From Straminergon stramineum (taxonomy: Eukaryota; Streptophyta; Bryopsida; Hypnales; Calliergonaceae), in assembly GCA_963920665.1 (NCBI GenBank), contig OY987272.1:5151001-5215000 (forward strand): a DNA stretch of 64,000 bases, in the 5' to 3' direction. Shown here in pieces: positions 51,701 through 64,000 of the stretch; positions within the stretch are counted from its first letter, which is position 1, and each line of letters starts with the position of its first letter. Under the pieces are notes generated by a model. That model did not search any database. It had not been told where the DNA came from and saw nothing but the letters and a program-made list of their open reading frames with translations. Both the position numbers and the translations under genes were made by a program.

Positions 51701-54700
51701 CTGAAAAGACAAGATACAAGTTAGACACTCTCACACTTTATCTCATATCATGGATGCACTTTGTTCTTTTATTGTAATACTGTACTTCTTGTCAAAGTTA
51801 TTGTATTGGTGGAACTTTCCTGAAGTTTAGTTTTTTTTTTGACACAAATGAAATGGAATTTCATTGCAGAGGTTAGAATACAAGACAAACAGACACACTT
51901 TCCAGAAGTTTTGAGTCCTTGTTTTTAGAGCTTTGTGTAGGTGGCAATCACAATTGTTGGTGCTCATAATCACTTAGACTTAATTAAGCTGATGATGAGC
52001 AACATTGTTGGATTGTTTTAATTTAATGTTATCCATATGAGCTATTATGTATCCAGACTATTGTGCAAAATATATTTATAAAATACAACGTTCGAAGGCT
52101 AATTCTTCGTCAATAATGCCACTCGGAATAAATGCTTAATTGCACCACAAACTTTACCTTTCTTCTGATCGATCCAATTGATCAATTGTTTGCTCTTATA
52201 TTAATATTCACATACAATCAATATTTATCCATAAAAAAGACAACATGTTATAAGAGTGTGACTCTTGAGTTTCAAAATTTAGGATTAGCTAACTTACATG
52301 CATGACAAGCATAATGCAAAGAATTACACTTTTGGATGTGCAAGCTCTCCCCTCCATGTCTTGAATTTGTGGTTAGCCAACTCAGTGAAATTAGGAATTT
52401 TGAAGCTTCAATTTTGAATTTTATTTTACAAGATAATTAGTTGTTTGTTTGCCAATAGTTCTTGTTGGAGTCATATGCTTATCATATACATAATACATTT
52501 TGACATGTTAGGATTTAATGAAAATTTATGAACAAAGACATACTCCTCATACATTAATATATGGTACCAACTGTACATGGAGTAATTATAGGCTTAAAGG
52601 GTTTTTTTATTTATTAAGCAATTTGAAGCGCAAGAATTTTCACAATCATTTGCACAAAGCTTTAAAACTAGGCCATTGAAAACTGCTAGTGTTTTGAAGT
52701 TAACCAATAAACTAACTATATATTTGGGGTATGTTTCTATTCGGGACTTGATCCAATTCCTTCATGAAACTTAAAATTGGATTTGAATAGAGACTCAATA
52801 TTGAGCTTGAATATACAACAAGATTGGCCTCCATCACTTTTACGGAGCGTTAGGATCAAATTGTTTGGAATGAAAAGCTTTCATTGTATTCTAGTACATA
52901 TTGAGATGTGGAATAGCAACAACTCAACACTAAATTCTAGTATGAGTGGAGATTTAGAATAACTAGCATCAGTTTAACTTCTAAGTGACAACTATGTATG
53001 GGTCAAATTTGATTGAATTTAGCAAGCTCAATATGCAATTGAGAAAGAGAGAGAAATGACTCCAACCTTATATCAAGGTTCACTTGGTGTAAATAAAAGA
53101 GTTTGTTCATTTAGGATTCCACCTCAAATTTCAAGAGTATGTAATTGAATTACATTTCAATTCCACTAAAATAGATAATAATTGATTTTAGTAGCCAAGC
53201 ATCCACTAAATCTCAAGACATTAATACTAATCAAACTTCAATAAGTAGTTACTTCATACACATGCTTGACACAATTATTTTTGTAGCTAGATTGTAGATA
53301 GTTACTTGCTTCAATGGATTTCAATCAATATATTAGTAGCAACTTTGGTAACTTTAGCAACTTTGGATCTTAGTACATCCCACTAACATAGTAGTTTCAC
53401 TTGTGATGCAAAATTAGAAGGCAAACCATTCATAATTATTTGTTTTGGAAGCTTGATGATGCTGAAATTGTCTATGCATAAAAACTAGAGAATATTCATA
53501 ATCATAAGGAATAGAGCACTCAACACCCTCATTGATGTAGACAACAAGGACGTCCAATCCAAGTGGAAAATGTGGCATGTGGCCTCTTTTCAAGTCCCTT
53601 GTGAGCCTCATAGAATTCTAAAATGGTTTTTTTGACTTGATTAAGATTTTTGTTGTTATCCAAGCACAAAGAGTCGAACAACTGCTACAAGTTCATGGAT
53701 TTGAGGAATTTCAAATTCAATGGCATTTGGCAATTGATTTGAAGACAATAAAATGATTCTATAAAGCAAGGTAGGATGATTGCATAAACAAGGCTATCAT
53801 TGAAGATCCTCCTCTTTTCAAGATTTGTGTGCCAAAATCACAAGATTACTATTGCTTGCTAGAACTTCCTAATTTTGATTTTGTTTGTAGTTGCCACTCA
53901 TCATTACTATGTCCACCATTGCTCTAGCATTCTAGAGAATCCATGCGTTTCTTTTGGGATGGAAATTTCATTAATTGGCACTCAAATTTGGGAGATTTAG
54001 AAGTTGTAGATCTTTCTACTTTAGGAATTAGAAATTGTTGCAAGTTTTGATATTGTTGCAAATCAATAGCATATACAAAATTATCACCACACTACATTCA
54101 AAATCCTCATGTAATATTCACCAAAAACTAAGCAAATCTTGAATCATGTTTCAAATCTAACAAATCCTTTTAAAATGCCAAGAAAAATTTAAAATCATTC
54201 ACAATAGTGTACTCCATGGACTTCACTTTTTGCTTTTAGCCGAACATGTTGGTTTATGTTGTCTCTATGAGGAGGTTGCACTTGCAAAACTTCATTGACA
54301 AAGGGAAGTTCATGCCATTTCCTACCGCTTGTATTGCCAATCATACATTTGAGGTTTATATATTTGTATAAAGATTGTTGTCACCCGAAGTCTCCAAAGT
54401 TGAAAATGGGATCCCGAAGCTTCCAATCCATAGGTGTCATTGGTAGCATGGAGAGAAATTAAACCATAGTTTTTGAACTTTCATTAGAAGACAATGGAGA
54501 ACCCTATATTATCTTCTTTTGGTTCCATTCCCTAAATTGATGTTTGATTGTTCTAGCAACATGTATTTATATCTTTAGCAATATAGAATAGAATATTGTA
54601 GATGCTTATCTTTAATAATATCATGAGTCCAAAATTCAATTTTTTATACAAATTTATAAATTTATTCATAAATATATAAAAAAAATTCCTTTCTAAGGAG

Positions 54701-54742
54701 TCTCCAAAGCCCAAAACCTTCAATCAATCATCATTGGTAGTG
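51701..54742. repeat. Long repeat copy (matches 36,900-37,860 then 23,940-26,155)
   Basis: This is the only place where the two repeat blocks seen separately elsewhere are contiguous, so it may preserve the ancestral arrangement. The right border cttcaatcaatcatcattgg is shared exactly with 26,133-26,152. No conserved protein frame was seen. Confidence 0.5.
51829..51911 (-). mobile_element. Small retroposed tail (5'-truncated non-LTR/SINE-like)
   Basis: About 76 bp interrupt the repeat where the copies at 36,990 and 46,990 are continuous. Read on the minus strand, the insert ends in a run of ten A. It is bracketed by the 7-bp direct repeat gaagttt (51822-51828 and 51905-51911). An A tail plus a target duplication is typical of LINE-mobilised sequence. 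Confidence 0.6.
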
Positions 54743-55544
54743 GAGCCCTAGTGTCTTTTACAGGCCCCATCGGGGAAAGGTAGTGCTCCCGTGAAGGGGG
54801 AACTTCGACAAATTGAGGGAACGCAATGTGGGGAACTAACGCTGCTGAATCGTTGTTGTCGCCAACACCCGCCCCTCGTCCCCTACTCACATCACTGGAG
54901 CTCGATTGACACAGCTTGTCATGATTGTACAAGAGGATTGTTGGACATCGTTTGACATAATACTGAGCAAGAAGATTCAAAATAATTGATATATAGAAAT
55001 GTAACTGATATTCAGAAAGAAGCTAAGTGAAGTTACAATTGCCTCATTAAGCTGCATGCACCTCACAAGAACACTTAGTTACCTCACTCTTAATATCACT
55101 TGCCTATGCACAGTACCATTTACTTGAGGAGATTTTGGTCCCAGGCATATATTCTAACTTTATTTGAATTTATCCAAATTCGACTCTATCCGACTATATT
55201 CTCGGCCTTTATTTGAATTTTCCTTTTCCTTTATGGACTTTATCCAAATTTCCCTTTTCCTTGTAAGGTAGGAGGCTCTTGAAGTGTCCATTTAAGCCTA
55301 CCTAACTCATCATTGACAGTAATAGATATTTCAAACAATATGTCATTCATTCCTAGATAGGATTTACAATTAGAACCCGGTCACTTCAAGAGCCTCCTAC
55401 CTTATCTCTCTTCCAACGACTAGAAAGTAAGAGCGTTGTGTAACTTGCAGTTAAGGCTGCGCGGAGTTTATTAGCAATGCACTTCATACAGTACATTACG
55501 TGGATTACTCACTCTACTATAGATTCAAGTTGAACTGCTCTTTA
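54743..55544. other. GC-richer segment, no gene identified
   Basis: Base composition rises sharply at the right border of the 2.2-kb repeat. The first 240 bp have a minus-strand frame rich in Pro/Ser (54,720-54,980) that I do not recognise. The segment includes the hairpin at 55,264-55,404. Confidence 0.35.
55264..55404. repeat. Perfect 23-bp inverted repeat with a 95-base spacer
   Basis: taaggtaggaggctcttgaa (continuing to gtg) at 55264-55286 has its exact complement at 55382-55404. It could be a small MITE or a hairpin; no clear target duplication was seen. Confidence 0.6.
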
Positions 55545-56565
55545 GGGTACATTCGCACTTGGCGTTTGAAAGCATCGCTGATAGTAAGGTAAAGCAGTCA
55601 ACGAACGGAGACAACACATTTATTGTGTGTGCTCAGTAGGTTGCCTCAGGTGCGGGTAAGACGCTGGTTGCGAAAGAGCGTGCTATCGACGGTCCTGTTC
55701 ACATATGCCTTGTTCTTTGAAGGTCACAGAGGTCTGCCAACAATGAAAGTGACAATGTATTACAGTGGTTTCACACCTGAGATTGTTGTTAGTGTGGTGG
55801 TAGGTCCCGGTATCGGCTCTCACTAAACTCACTGAACTCATCGTAGTACATTTTCTGCGTGGGAAATGTTTGACAGTCGATTGACTTGTTCTCAGCACAA
55901 CATCGTAGCGTGCCTCTTGGATGATTTCTTTTTTGTACTCTGACATGCTCTGTCTGGAAAGCGACGAGGCTGTTCTTGGTGTTTCGTGAGGTCATTCTAG
56001 TTGACGTTTCTCCATGACGTGAGCTCTGTGAATTCAGTGCAGAATGCAACGTACCTAATCTGGCACTTGTAACGATTGAGATACAGAAATCCTATAGCGT
56101 CGTCTCCGCTCGTCGGCAAGTGCGTTTTCTGTGGTGATGCATCAATTTTAAAGAGAGGATGCACTGATTGCAGTCGGCGCCATTCACTTCTGCCGTAGCC
56201 ATTCGTGAGCAGCACGTGTTGCATGGCACGGCTGTTTGCAATTGCTAATCATTGTCAACATTTTAAGGTTGAACTGCTGTTTTATGTTAATCGTGGTCCC
56301 AGAGCCCCTTTAAGTTAAACTGCTCTTATCCGTTCCAAATCTACATTTCTGCAAGAAGTAGTTCCTACTTCAATTCCGCCGCAAACCACTCGTCTTTAAA
56401 TATACAGTTGATAGCCGTGGTGGTCAACACTGCTATTATGGTCTGCCACATGTGCAGCCACGTTGGATCGGTAGTTCCTAATATGCGATGGTGTGAAAGC
56501 CTGTTGTCCACCCACTCCAGCAACGCCCACTTATGCCTGCCTTAGCGCCAAGTGCGAATGTACCC
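55545..56565. mobile_element. PIF/Harbinger-like element, 1,021 bp, TTA TSD
   Basis: The ends are perfect 20-bp inverted repeats, GGGTACATTCGCACTTGGCG at 55545-55564 and its complement at 56546-56565. They are flanked by TTA at 55542-55544 and 56566-56568. A TWA duplication with GG/GGG-starting ends is the PIF/Harbinger signature. The interior is GC-richer than the surroundings and has minus-strand frames (56,224-55,997 with GFLYLNRYKCQIRYVAF; 56,049-55,789) broken into pieces. These could be remnants of an element protein, but I cannot name them. Probably non-autonomous. Confidence 0.75.
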
Positions 56566-56568
56566 TTA

Positions 56569-59190
56569 GCTTGGTGAAGTCTTTCCTAACATTGGCTGAC
56601 TATGTCCAGGACTATAATAAGGCGCCCAAGCATTGGCATCCTGGACTTTCCAGACACTCAGAAAGATATGTCCTAAAAGACCTGGTCTGTTTTGCTCTCT
56701 TGATTGTTTATTTGGGTTTTGGTAATATATTTGTGTGGTGTTTGTACTGTCTCGGTATCTTAGTGTTGCTAGAGTCTACAGTTTTGCTAAACCCTCGATT
56801 AGGGGTTTAGGATTTTCAGGAATAATAATATGTTTTTCCATCAAGTTGCCAATCACACTGTCTGTCTCATACTTTTGAGTGTCACACTACAGCTTTTACT
56901 GTACTTCGCTCTTACTTTCTATTGATTATTGTTTACCTTTGTTTGTCTTTCTGTGATTATGTGTCACTTACTATCAGGTTGCCTTATCATGATTGATAAG
57001 TCATTTTGCTAATGGTAGTGGGTGTTTTACTTCAAACACAGGAAACTCGTTTAAGACAGAGGTACTTAGATCTCATTTTGAACTCAAATATTAGTACTAT
57101 CTTCAAAACAAGGTCGCAAATTATATGAAATGTCATGCGATTTTTGGATGAATGAGACTTTGTTGAGGTGATGTTTGTTCTGCCTATTTTGGGTACTCGC
57201 ACCTGAAATTCGAGTTGCTTCTTGGATCTGGAATTCACAGTTTTGTTATTGGCTTGGGAGTGAGCGGTTTGCCATAGTTTGAAAGACTCTTTGAAGATCT
57301 CCATTTTTTATATGATATTAGTCAATTGGCCAAGTTTTAGTTTCTCAAATTTGTAAACAAGATTTAGTATTAGTGTTGTTCAAAAGATTCAGAATATGGT
57401 GAATGAAATAAGCTTTTGCTTTCAAAAGTGCCAACCTTTTAGCCAAGAATTTGTTTAGGAAATGCTTTAGACCTTCAAAGAGGCTTTGTATTCCCATTAA
57501 AGATTTCTCCTAGTTGTTATTCAAGTAGTTCTAGTGATCTGTTGCCATATCCATTGCCTAGAAGAAATCTAAAATTTGAAACAACCATTGCCTAGAAGAG
57601 CTTTATAACTTGAAAAAACATTTTTTTCTTCAAAGGAATTTTTTATTTTCACCCATTGAATTTAAGGTTTTAGCTTTTCCTTTAAATTTTCTTACATGGT
57701 TTTATATATGTCATCTTTGAAGTGACTGCTTTATTTGAATGTGAAGCCTTTGTATTTGTAGAAGTCAATTACTTTCCATTGCCTTCCAAATTTGAGATGA
57801 TGACTCAAACTTTTGTAGGAATTTATGACTAACTGCTCAAGGCTCAAGGCTTTTTTGGATTTTAAAACATCACAACTTTTAAAGTATTATAGTCCAAAAT
57901 GCAGGATGCTAAATCGTGCAAATGAGTGGGCCCCGCAGGGGCATTCTGTGTTTTATCCAGGGATAAAAGTAAAAATTGCCCCCTATTTTGAGTCGTGTCT
58001 AGGGTATGTTCTAGACCTCTCCAAACTAATTTGGGGTCTCTAATTGCAAATATGAATTTGGAATTTGAAAAAAAAATAATGTGCAAAAAATTAAAAAATT
58101 CTGCATTTTCCCCATGGTAAATTTGCCCCTATGGGGCCCACTTTGTTTGCAAGATTTAATGTCCTCTGTCCAAAATGTCACTTAGGTATAGAAATCTCAA
58201 CTGCACAATCTTGTAGTGTACCTGTCGTAGATGACGTGAATCAAATTTGGAGTAATTTGGCCATATAGATTACAAGCTTATAATGTTATAGTGTAGAAAA
58301 AGGATGCTGAAATTTTCCTAGCAACACATTTGGAGTTGAAATTCGATTTCTAAACCTACTCAAACTTCAAAGTGCTTCAAAACCAACAAGCAAAATCATT
58401 AGTGAGAGAAAATATCATTGGATTGACTCATTGTGTTTGCAAATTGACTTTGACATGTCAAAAATAGCAAGAAAAGTTGCAAAAAATACATTTGAGACTT
58501 AACCTCTTTCTACTAAAATGCTTCTCAGTCACTCTTAACTTCTTGCATTGATATGAAATTTTAGCCACACAAACTAGACTAGTATGCATAATTTTCCTGA
58601 TTTTTTTTTGTTGAAAACGGATGTTGTATGAAGAAGAAATGAGTTGCCGAAGTTCATTGTAATCCCAAAGTGTCGGGATTTTGAACTTAGAATTGCTTCC
58701 AAACATTCAAAACAACTTGATTTGACATGATAATTTTACCACGATAACTAGACTTTAAGGAGAATATAATCCAACAAATTTTATTGAAAACAAACATTGG
58801 ATGAAGGAGATGCAAGCCCTTGTAGATGCAACCATCAAATATATTTTGGTAGACTCAAATTGAACCTTTGAACTTAGATTGGCTTATGAAAAATCAATTT
58901 ATCTTAGATTGGTCTAAAAATTTTACTACAAAAATTAGAAGAGAGAGTGCAAATTTTCCAACAAGTTTTTATTGAATCTGCACATTAGATGCAAAAGTTA
59001 CAACAATTTGAATTGGACTTGAAATGGGCTTGAAACTATTTGAGGACACTTTTGGTCCCCTTGGGTTGTTGGACAGTGAGGGGTTAACATATAATATTGC
59101 TCTAATAAGTGATTCTTTGGGGCCTACACGTCTTGTTTAATTTTAAAAAAAAAATGATGAACGTATTTCAAAATTTGCAAATCAAAATCC
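56569..59190. other. AT-rich intergenic DNA
   Basis: No gene was recognised. A weak TTAA-family pair may span 58,499-59,087 (ttaacctctttc on the left, gtgaggggttaa on the right), about 590 bp, without coding content. Confidence 0.35.
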
Positions 59191-62100
59191 ATTGCAAACC
59201 ACCATTTTGCGTCTAATATTGGGTTAAGCGGGGTGCCTGTATTCAATACGTACAACGAATATATAGTCGACCCAACCTCTGCAGGGGCGGAGTCACGACC
59301 CCCGCGCTTGAAGTAACGAAGCGTGAGTGCTCGTTGGCAAAGCGGGGTTCCCGAAGGAAACGAGGAAGACGGCTTCATAGAAAACGTCGCCGTCTTCACC
59401 GATAATAGCGATGCTCAAGGCATAAGGATGCCACGTGGGGCATTATGATTAATGGAGAGGTCAGGCATTATCCCCCAGTAATGGTCAGCCCCTCGATTCG
59501 ACTCCATTTCCAGCCCTCAGAAACTCAGTTGGGCAGGGGAGGTAAAATGTGAAAAGTCGAAATCCACATACATTAGTATTTTCAGGAATGTCAGTGGTAT
59601 TACATTTCAGGCATGCTGAGCACAATTACAAGTGAGAGTTCACAGTAGCTAATGTTTCATCAATAGCATGGAAGAGTTTAATTTCTGGGGATCATCCTCG
59701 ATCGATCGGACTCGGTGAATTTGTATCATTCTTCGAAGATGGCCCTCAGTCACTGTTTGAACTACGAATGCGATCGAGAAATTGAGAGTCATTGCACATC
59801 TTGAACAGCAGAATGATAAGCACGAAGAGCTTCACAACAACAGCGAACTGAGGAGATCAAATAAAAATTACTTCCGGAAAGTACGTTACTTGCAACGCTG
59901 TAAACGTATAAACAACAACTTACGTAATGAAATCCACGGTATTACGTCACTTGAGTGTCCTTAAATGGCTAAGCCGGCACATCAGTGTAGCAAATCTGAA
60001 GGATGTGTGGAGGAGTCCAAGCCACTCGCCTTTGCAACTATTTCTAGTGTCTCTGGAATAGTGTTTGTAGTCGGAACCTGTGGCAATATATGACTGTTGC
60101 AGCTATATATGGGCAGGCCTTGCTACACATCGACTGTTTCTCCTCCCTTCAATCCAAACACAGCTGGGATTCAACATCTACTAATTGCATTTTTTTGGTT
60201 TTGTTTGAAAATAAAATCTCCATATTCAAATGGTTTCAATAAGAAATGCAACAAGTGAATATGGTAACTATGCCCGACTTTGAAATTCTGCTATAGGGAG
60301 AAAGTGTTTGTATTACACTCATTACATGATGAGACTTCTTTTCTTCGAAACAATTAGAATTGCAACGTTGACAAGTCAGAGAAATTTTAGGTCGTTTGAA
60401 CTTTGAATAACAGTTCTTGATTACAATTAAAAAAAGGTCAGGTTGATTCAAATTACCATATCCATAAATGCTGACAAAACAACTTAATTAGTTTTCTGGC
60501 CTTAACGGTCATTGCGTCACAGTACAGCCACTTATACGATGAGGTCTGTAAGTAGCACATTCATGCGCAACAGGGAGAAACCTGGATCTTATCCCACTAG
60601 CTATAAAAGCGCAATCCACATTCTCCTGCTACAAGGTGAAGTAGCTTGCTGTCGGACTTTTTGCACCAAGAAATTGCAACTTTGAGAGCAGAAATACACA
60701 CCAATGGCATAATCAAATTTCAGTCTGAAGTCCCAAACTCAGGTGACTGTTTGAAAAGAAGCACTCCAGAAAATTGACAGTTCTCGTTAATTCGTCAGTT
60801 GGAACTATTGAACTAACTGAACTAAAATAAATTGCCTCAACCATTTCATCTCGAAAAATGTGATTGTATCGGTCGGTCGGTGCATCCCTGGATCGTTAAC
60901 GTTCTTCAATTCAAGCGATTGCAGTGGTGACCCGACGATCAACTTCCCAAAATTTGGCGGTATCCAGGCTTTTCCTGACACACTTCCGTCACTCAATTCT
61001 TGCCGCAAATGATATAATGTTGAATGTGAACAAGCCCGAGGAAGTAATTAATCTCTATCGCAAACCAAACAAGATTGTGCTCAAGCACAACCAATCCCGT
61101 TAATATCACGGGGGACACAGGTGAATTGATGTTGAAGGCAAGGAGATTAGCTCGCCAAGCCGAAGTGAGTCGATTGCTCACAAGGCATTGAAAATGTCCA
61201 AGTCTAAGAGAAGCAAATGCACAACAGTTTCCATTTCCCTTGCAAGTCGCAACCACAGCGAGAGATTTTCACGACGGATATGCAGCAATCCGACTACGTT
61301 GACCCGGCAACGAAGCAGGTAAGTAGCTAACTGTGAACGAATGAAATCACGACAGCTGGCAGCCCCGCGATGACACATAATGGTGGACGAGGCTTGGCGA
61401 GTGGCGATAACTTAACATAAAAGTCCTCTCCGACCACTTCTCTTCTCGTTCTCCGACTTGCGCCGCTGCTTTCTTGCTCGTCCTCCTCTAGGGTAAGCTC
61501 CAACTCAAACCTCCCGATCTCTCTTTGCTTCTCTGTTCCCCCACCTTGCCTGCCAACCCTTCTTTTGTATGCTCCACGTGTAATTTCGCCCCCCCGAAGT
61601 CGGTTTGATTCGCTGTGGAATTCGATCCGACGATTTGTGCGGAAATTGTGATGAAATGGATCTGTGTAGGGCTCAGTTGCGACGTGGAGGTTTGCGTTCT
61701 CATGTCGTGGTTCTGTCTTTTAACGAGGAGGTTTCAGCGGTAAGTTGTCGGTACTTGTAGTTTGCTGGGCATTTGGAGGTACGGTGCTGGAAGGTTTGCT
61801 TGTGGTGAGGAGAATGGGGGTTTCTGAATTGTGAAAGTGTCGTTGGGGTTTCGTGCAGGTGAGATAGGGAGAACGCGAACAAGGATAGGGCTTCTGTGGA
61901 AAGTGGCGAACGAGTGGTTTGGTTATTTTTGGTGCTGAATAGATTGGAGTTTTATTGGTTATCGTTAAGGTCGTTGTTCTCTGCGGCGCCTGCGAAGAAG
62001 TCGGTGTGGAATCCGGAGGACTTGGTGAACCTGTCGGTAGAAGAGAGTGGGAAGAGATCTGGACGTTGGGCGTGAGATTCGCAAGCAGGTTCAGGTGTGT

Positions 62101-63645
62101 TCTTGAATCCCTAACAAGCGCAAGCCTAACTCGGGTCTATCGGTTTGTATTATAGTTTTGACTGGGTCATTGGGAGCTTTCTTTTGTCTGCTCTCATTTT
62201 GTTTTTCTATCAACGAATACGGTGTTCTGCACTGACTTCGTTGATATGGAATTTGTCTCCATTCCAATTCTATTTTTTTTACTCTATGATCCATGGACTC
62301 GGCCATTCTAGAAGCATGAATCCTCAGTCTTTTGGGGGTTATGATGTTGTTTCGTATGGTCGGAGCAGACTGGTTATGCCCTAATTGGCAGATGATGCTA
62401 AGGTCTGGCCATAACTGATGGAAGAGCCGTCTTGTTCAACGTTTGCGGAACCAGTCAGTGTAGCACTCGTAATTGTTTTGCACCTAACTCGGTAGAGTTT
62501 GTCACGATCAGCGTTATGGGAACTCGAAGTCTTCGGCTTGGTTTCATTTTGAAATGGCGGTTCTGGTTGCGTGGACTGCGATCGGAGGCTCTGTTCTATG
62601 GTTGTGAATCACTCACAATACCATTCACCGTGTACTGGTCCCGCTGAATGAGAAAATTGACAAATGGAGGAAATATTCTTGTTTCTTGTGTGATGATTAA
62701 ATTTGGAATATTGGAATTCATGTGTGGAATCAAGGACCCGGAATTAACAAGGAGTGGTCACCAAAATACCAAACTAACTGCTCCAAAACCTGGGCCGATT
62801 TTTATATTTATCCACAATAATCCACTTCCACTTTTTGTTTGATTCGTTGTGACCACTCCAGGGACGGACGATCCTACGATACTGAGACTTAGTCGTTGAT
62901 CGTTGCTAGGCTTTCTGCTCAATCTTCTGTGGCTGTTGGATTGGTTGCACCGAGAGTTGGTAGGATTTCTTGGGAATCTGGCTCCGCATATCGGTGGCGT
63001 TTTTCGGGGGACGGGACGAGGCGCACTGCCTGCTTGCAGGGGCGCATTCCCTGCTGTTTTCTTCTTTGGCGGAGCCGAGACTTCGTCTTCTTGGCCCTCG
63101 ATCAGAGGTTTGGAGATTTTTTGGGGACTACTGGACCTTGGTGAACCCTCGACCTCTCCTTTATTTTCTTTTGTTGTTGAAGCTCTTTGCACTCATTTGC
63201 TGAACATGAACCGCTCCTCGTTGCACTCGTTTGAGTTGTCCAAAAAACCCTAGTTTGAATGGAATCGTGGGACACCATGTTGTAACATCGGATCCGTGTG
63301 CAACACTCAGCTTTCTTCCTGAAACTTAGAGAAGAATCTTGGGGCTGAATTTCGTGCATTCGCTAGTTCGGGAAGAACGGAAACCGTTCATTAAGGCTAG
63401 GAAGATTGTGGGAATGTCAAAGGAAACTATTTTTGTTAAGAGGTGCTATGCACATGGTCAATCTCCAATTGGTTTTAACTGATCCCGTTCAATTTTGTCG
63501 TATCATACCTTAGAATTCGTCACCATGCCTTAATGCTCACTCTACCTCATTTGTACTGCAAAAGTCCCGGAGGAGACGACCACCATTAAATCTTCCATAG
63601 TTTGATGCCATGAGGATGTTTCGCAGACTTGGAATGATTTGAAGC
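59191..63645. repeat. Second copy of the 5-kb block, upstream of TNL3
   Basis: It is collinear with 26,226-31,434, lacks the 770-bp segment at 29,636-30,404, and carries small indels throughout. The last 700 bp (62,950-63,645) are the part common to all three receptor copies and are the best candidate for promoter plus leader. The frame at 60,942 is broken relative to the other copy, which argues that this block is largely non-coding. Confidence 0.7.
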
Positions 63646-64000
63646 ATGGAACAAGGGAGCACAAGCCTGTGTACAAGCGATGGCAAAGGGTATGGGTTAG
63701 TAGTCCCTGTGAATTCTGGTTTCTTGCATCATTCCTCACCTATAGAGCAAATATTGTGATTGTAATTGTTGCAAAATATACAATTAACCTTGATTAAAAA
63801 ACAATGTGTAGTTTCTCTTTCACTATTGATTGATCAGTACTTTTATCTAAGTGGATAGGAATTACACATTACAAGAACCAAAGCACAAAGTGTTTTTGAG
63901 CCATAGTGGTGCACAAAAAGGGTTTGTGGAACAAATGTGTGTGGACTTGGAGAGATGTGACCGCCATCCTTTTTTTGACAAGCATTGGGAATGCTTGCCC
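63646..64000 (+). CDS. TNL3: TIR-NB-ARC-LRR receptor, 5' part only
   Basis: Exon 1 is 63646-63695 (MEQGSTSLCTSDGKGYG, phase 2, donor gttagt). Exon 2 starts at 63859 after an ATAG acceptor and remains open to the window edge. It reads NYTLQEPKHKVFLSHSG, AQKGFVEQMCVDLERCD and FFDKHWECLP, the start of the TIR domain. It lacks both the 8-bp deletion and the TIR stop seen in TNL1. At the position of that stop it has TGG, where TNL2 has CGG. The NB-ARC and LRR exons lie outside the window, so whether the gene is functional cannot be judged. Confidence 0.75.

Overview
The window looks like nuclear DNA of a land plant. The genes carry spliceosomal GT-AG introns, the only host gene families recognised are plant ones (TIR-NB-ARC-LRR immune receptors, a chloroplast-type NADP-malate dehydrogenase copy, a coiled-coil gene that may be plastid-related), and the rest is AT-rich, repeat-filled intergenic DNA. 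The TIR domain opens with KVFLSHSGAQKGFV rather than the YDVFLSFRG style usual in seed plants. That makes me favour a bryophyte, probably a moss, but this is inference and the species is not identified.

Layout. (1) About 1-2,470, minus strand: a multi-exon gene running off the left edge. Its spliced product is an Arg/Ala-rich coiled-coil protein resembling the N-terminal part of plastid RETICULATA-RELATED-like proteins. (2) 2,660-9,100: AT-rich DNA with two fold-back elements. (3) 9,340-15,461: receptor copy TNL1 and its leader, a pseudogene. (4) 16,440-17,280: a GC-richer, intronless, decayed copy of chloroplast NADP-malate dehydrogenase. (5) 17,340-26,200: repeats, including two small CACTA-type elements with 3-bp target duplications. 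(6) 26,226-35,820: a long leader or upstream block and TNL2, also a pseudogene. (7) 35,820-54,740: a mosaic of dispersed repeats. It contains a complete 2,016-bp Tc1-like DD34E transposon (41,960-43,975), several copies of a family with TTAACCCCTAAAGGACC ends, and a small retroposed tail. (8) 55,545-56,565: a PIF/Harbinger-like element with 20-bp perfect ends and a TTA duplication. (9) 59,191-64,000: a second copy of the block upstream of TNL2, leading into TNL3, which is cut by the right edge.

The three TNL copies share one architecture: a tiny first coding exon (50-56 nt), a TIR exon, a 255-nt P-loop exon, a 651-nt NB-ARC exon, and one long MHD+LRR exon. Splice sites are preserved in TNL1 and TNL2, yet both carry independent in-frame stops, and TNL1 also has an 8-bp deletion. 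Most lesions sit where paralogues show CG, TG or CA, the pattern expected from decay of methylated CpG. TNL3 is intact over the short part visible.

Nothing here forms a metabolic pathway or operon. The window records a tandemly duplicated immune-receptor locus decaying among DNA transposons. The most unusual single object is the Tc1-like element, whose long open transposase frame has Asn where the first catalytic Asp should be.
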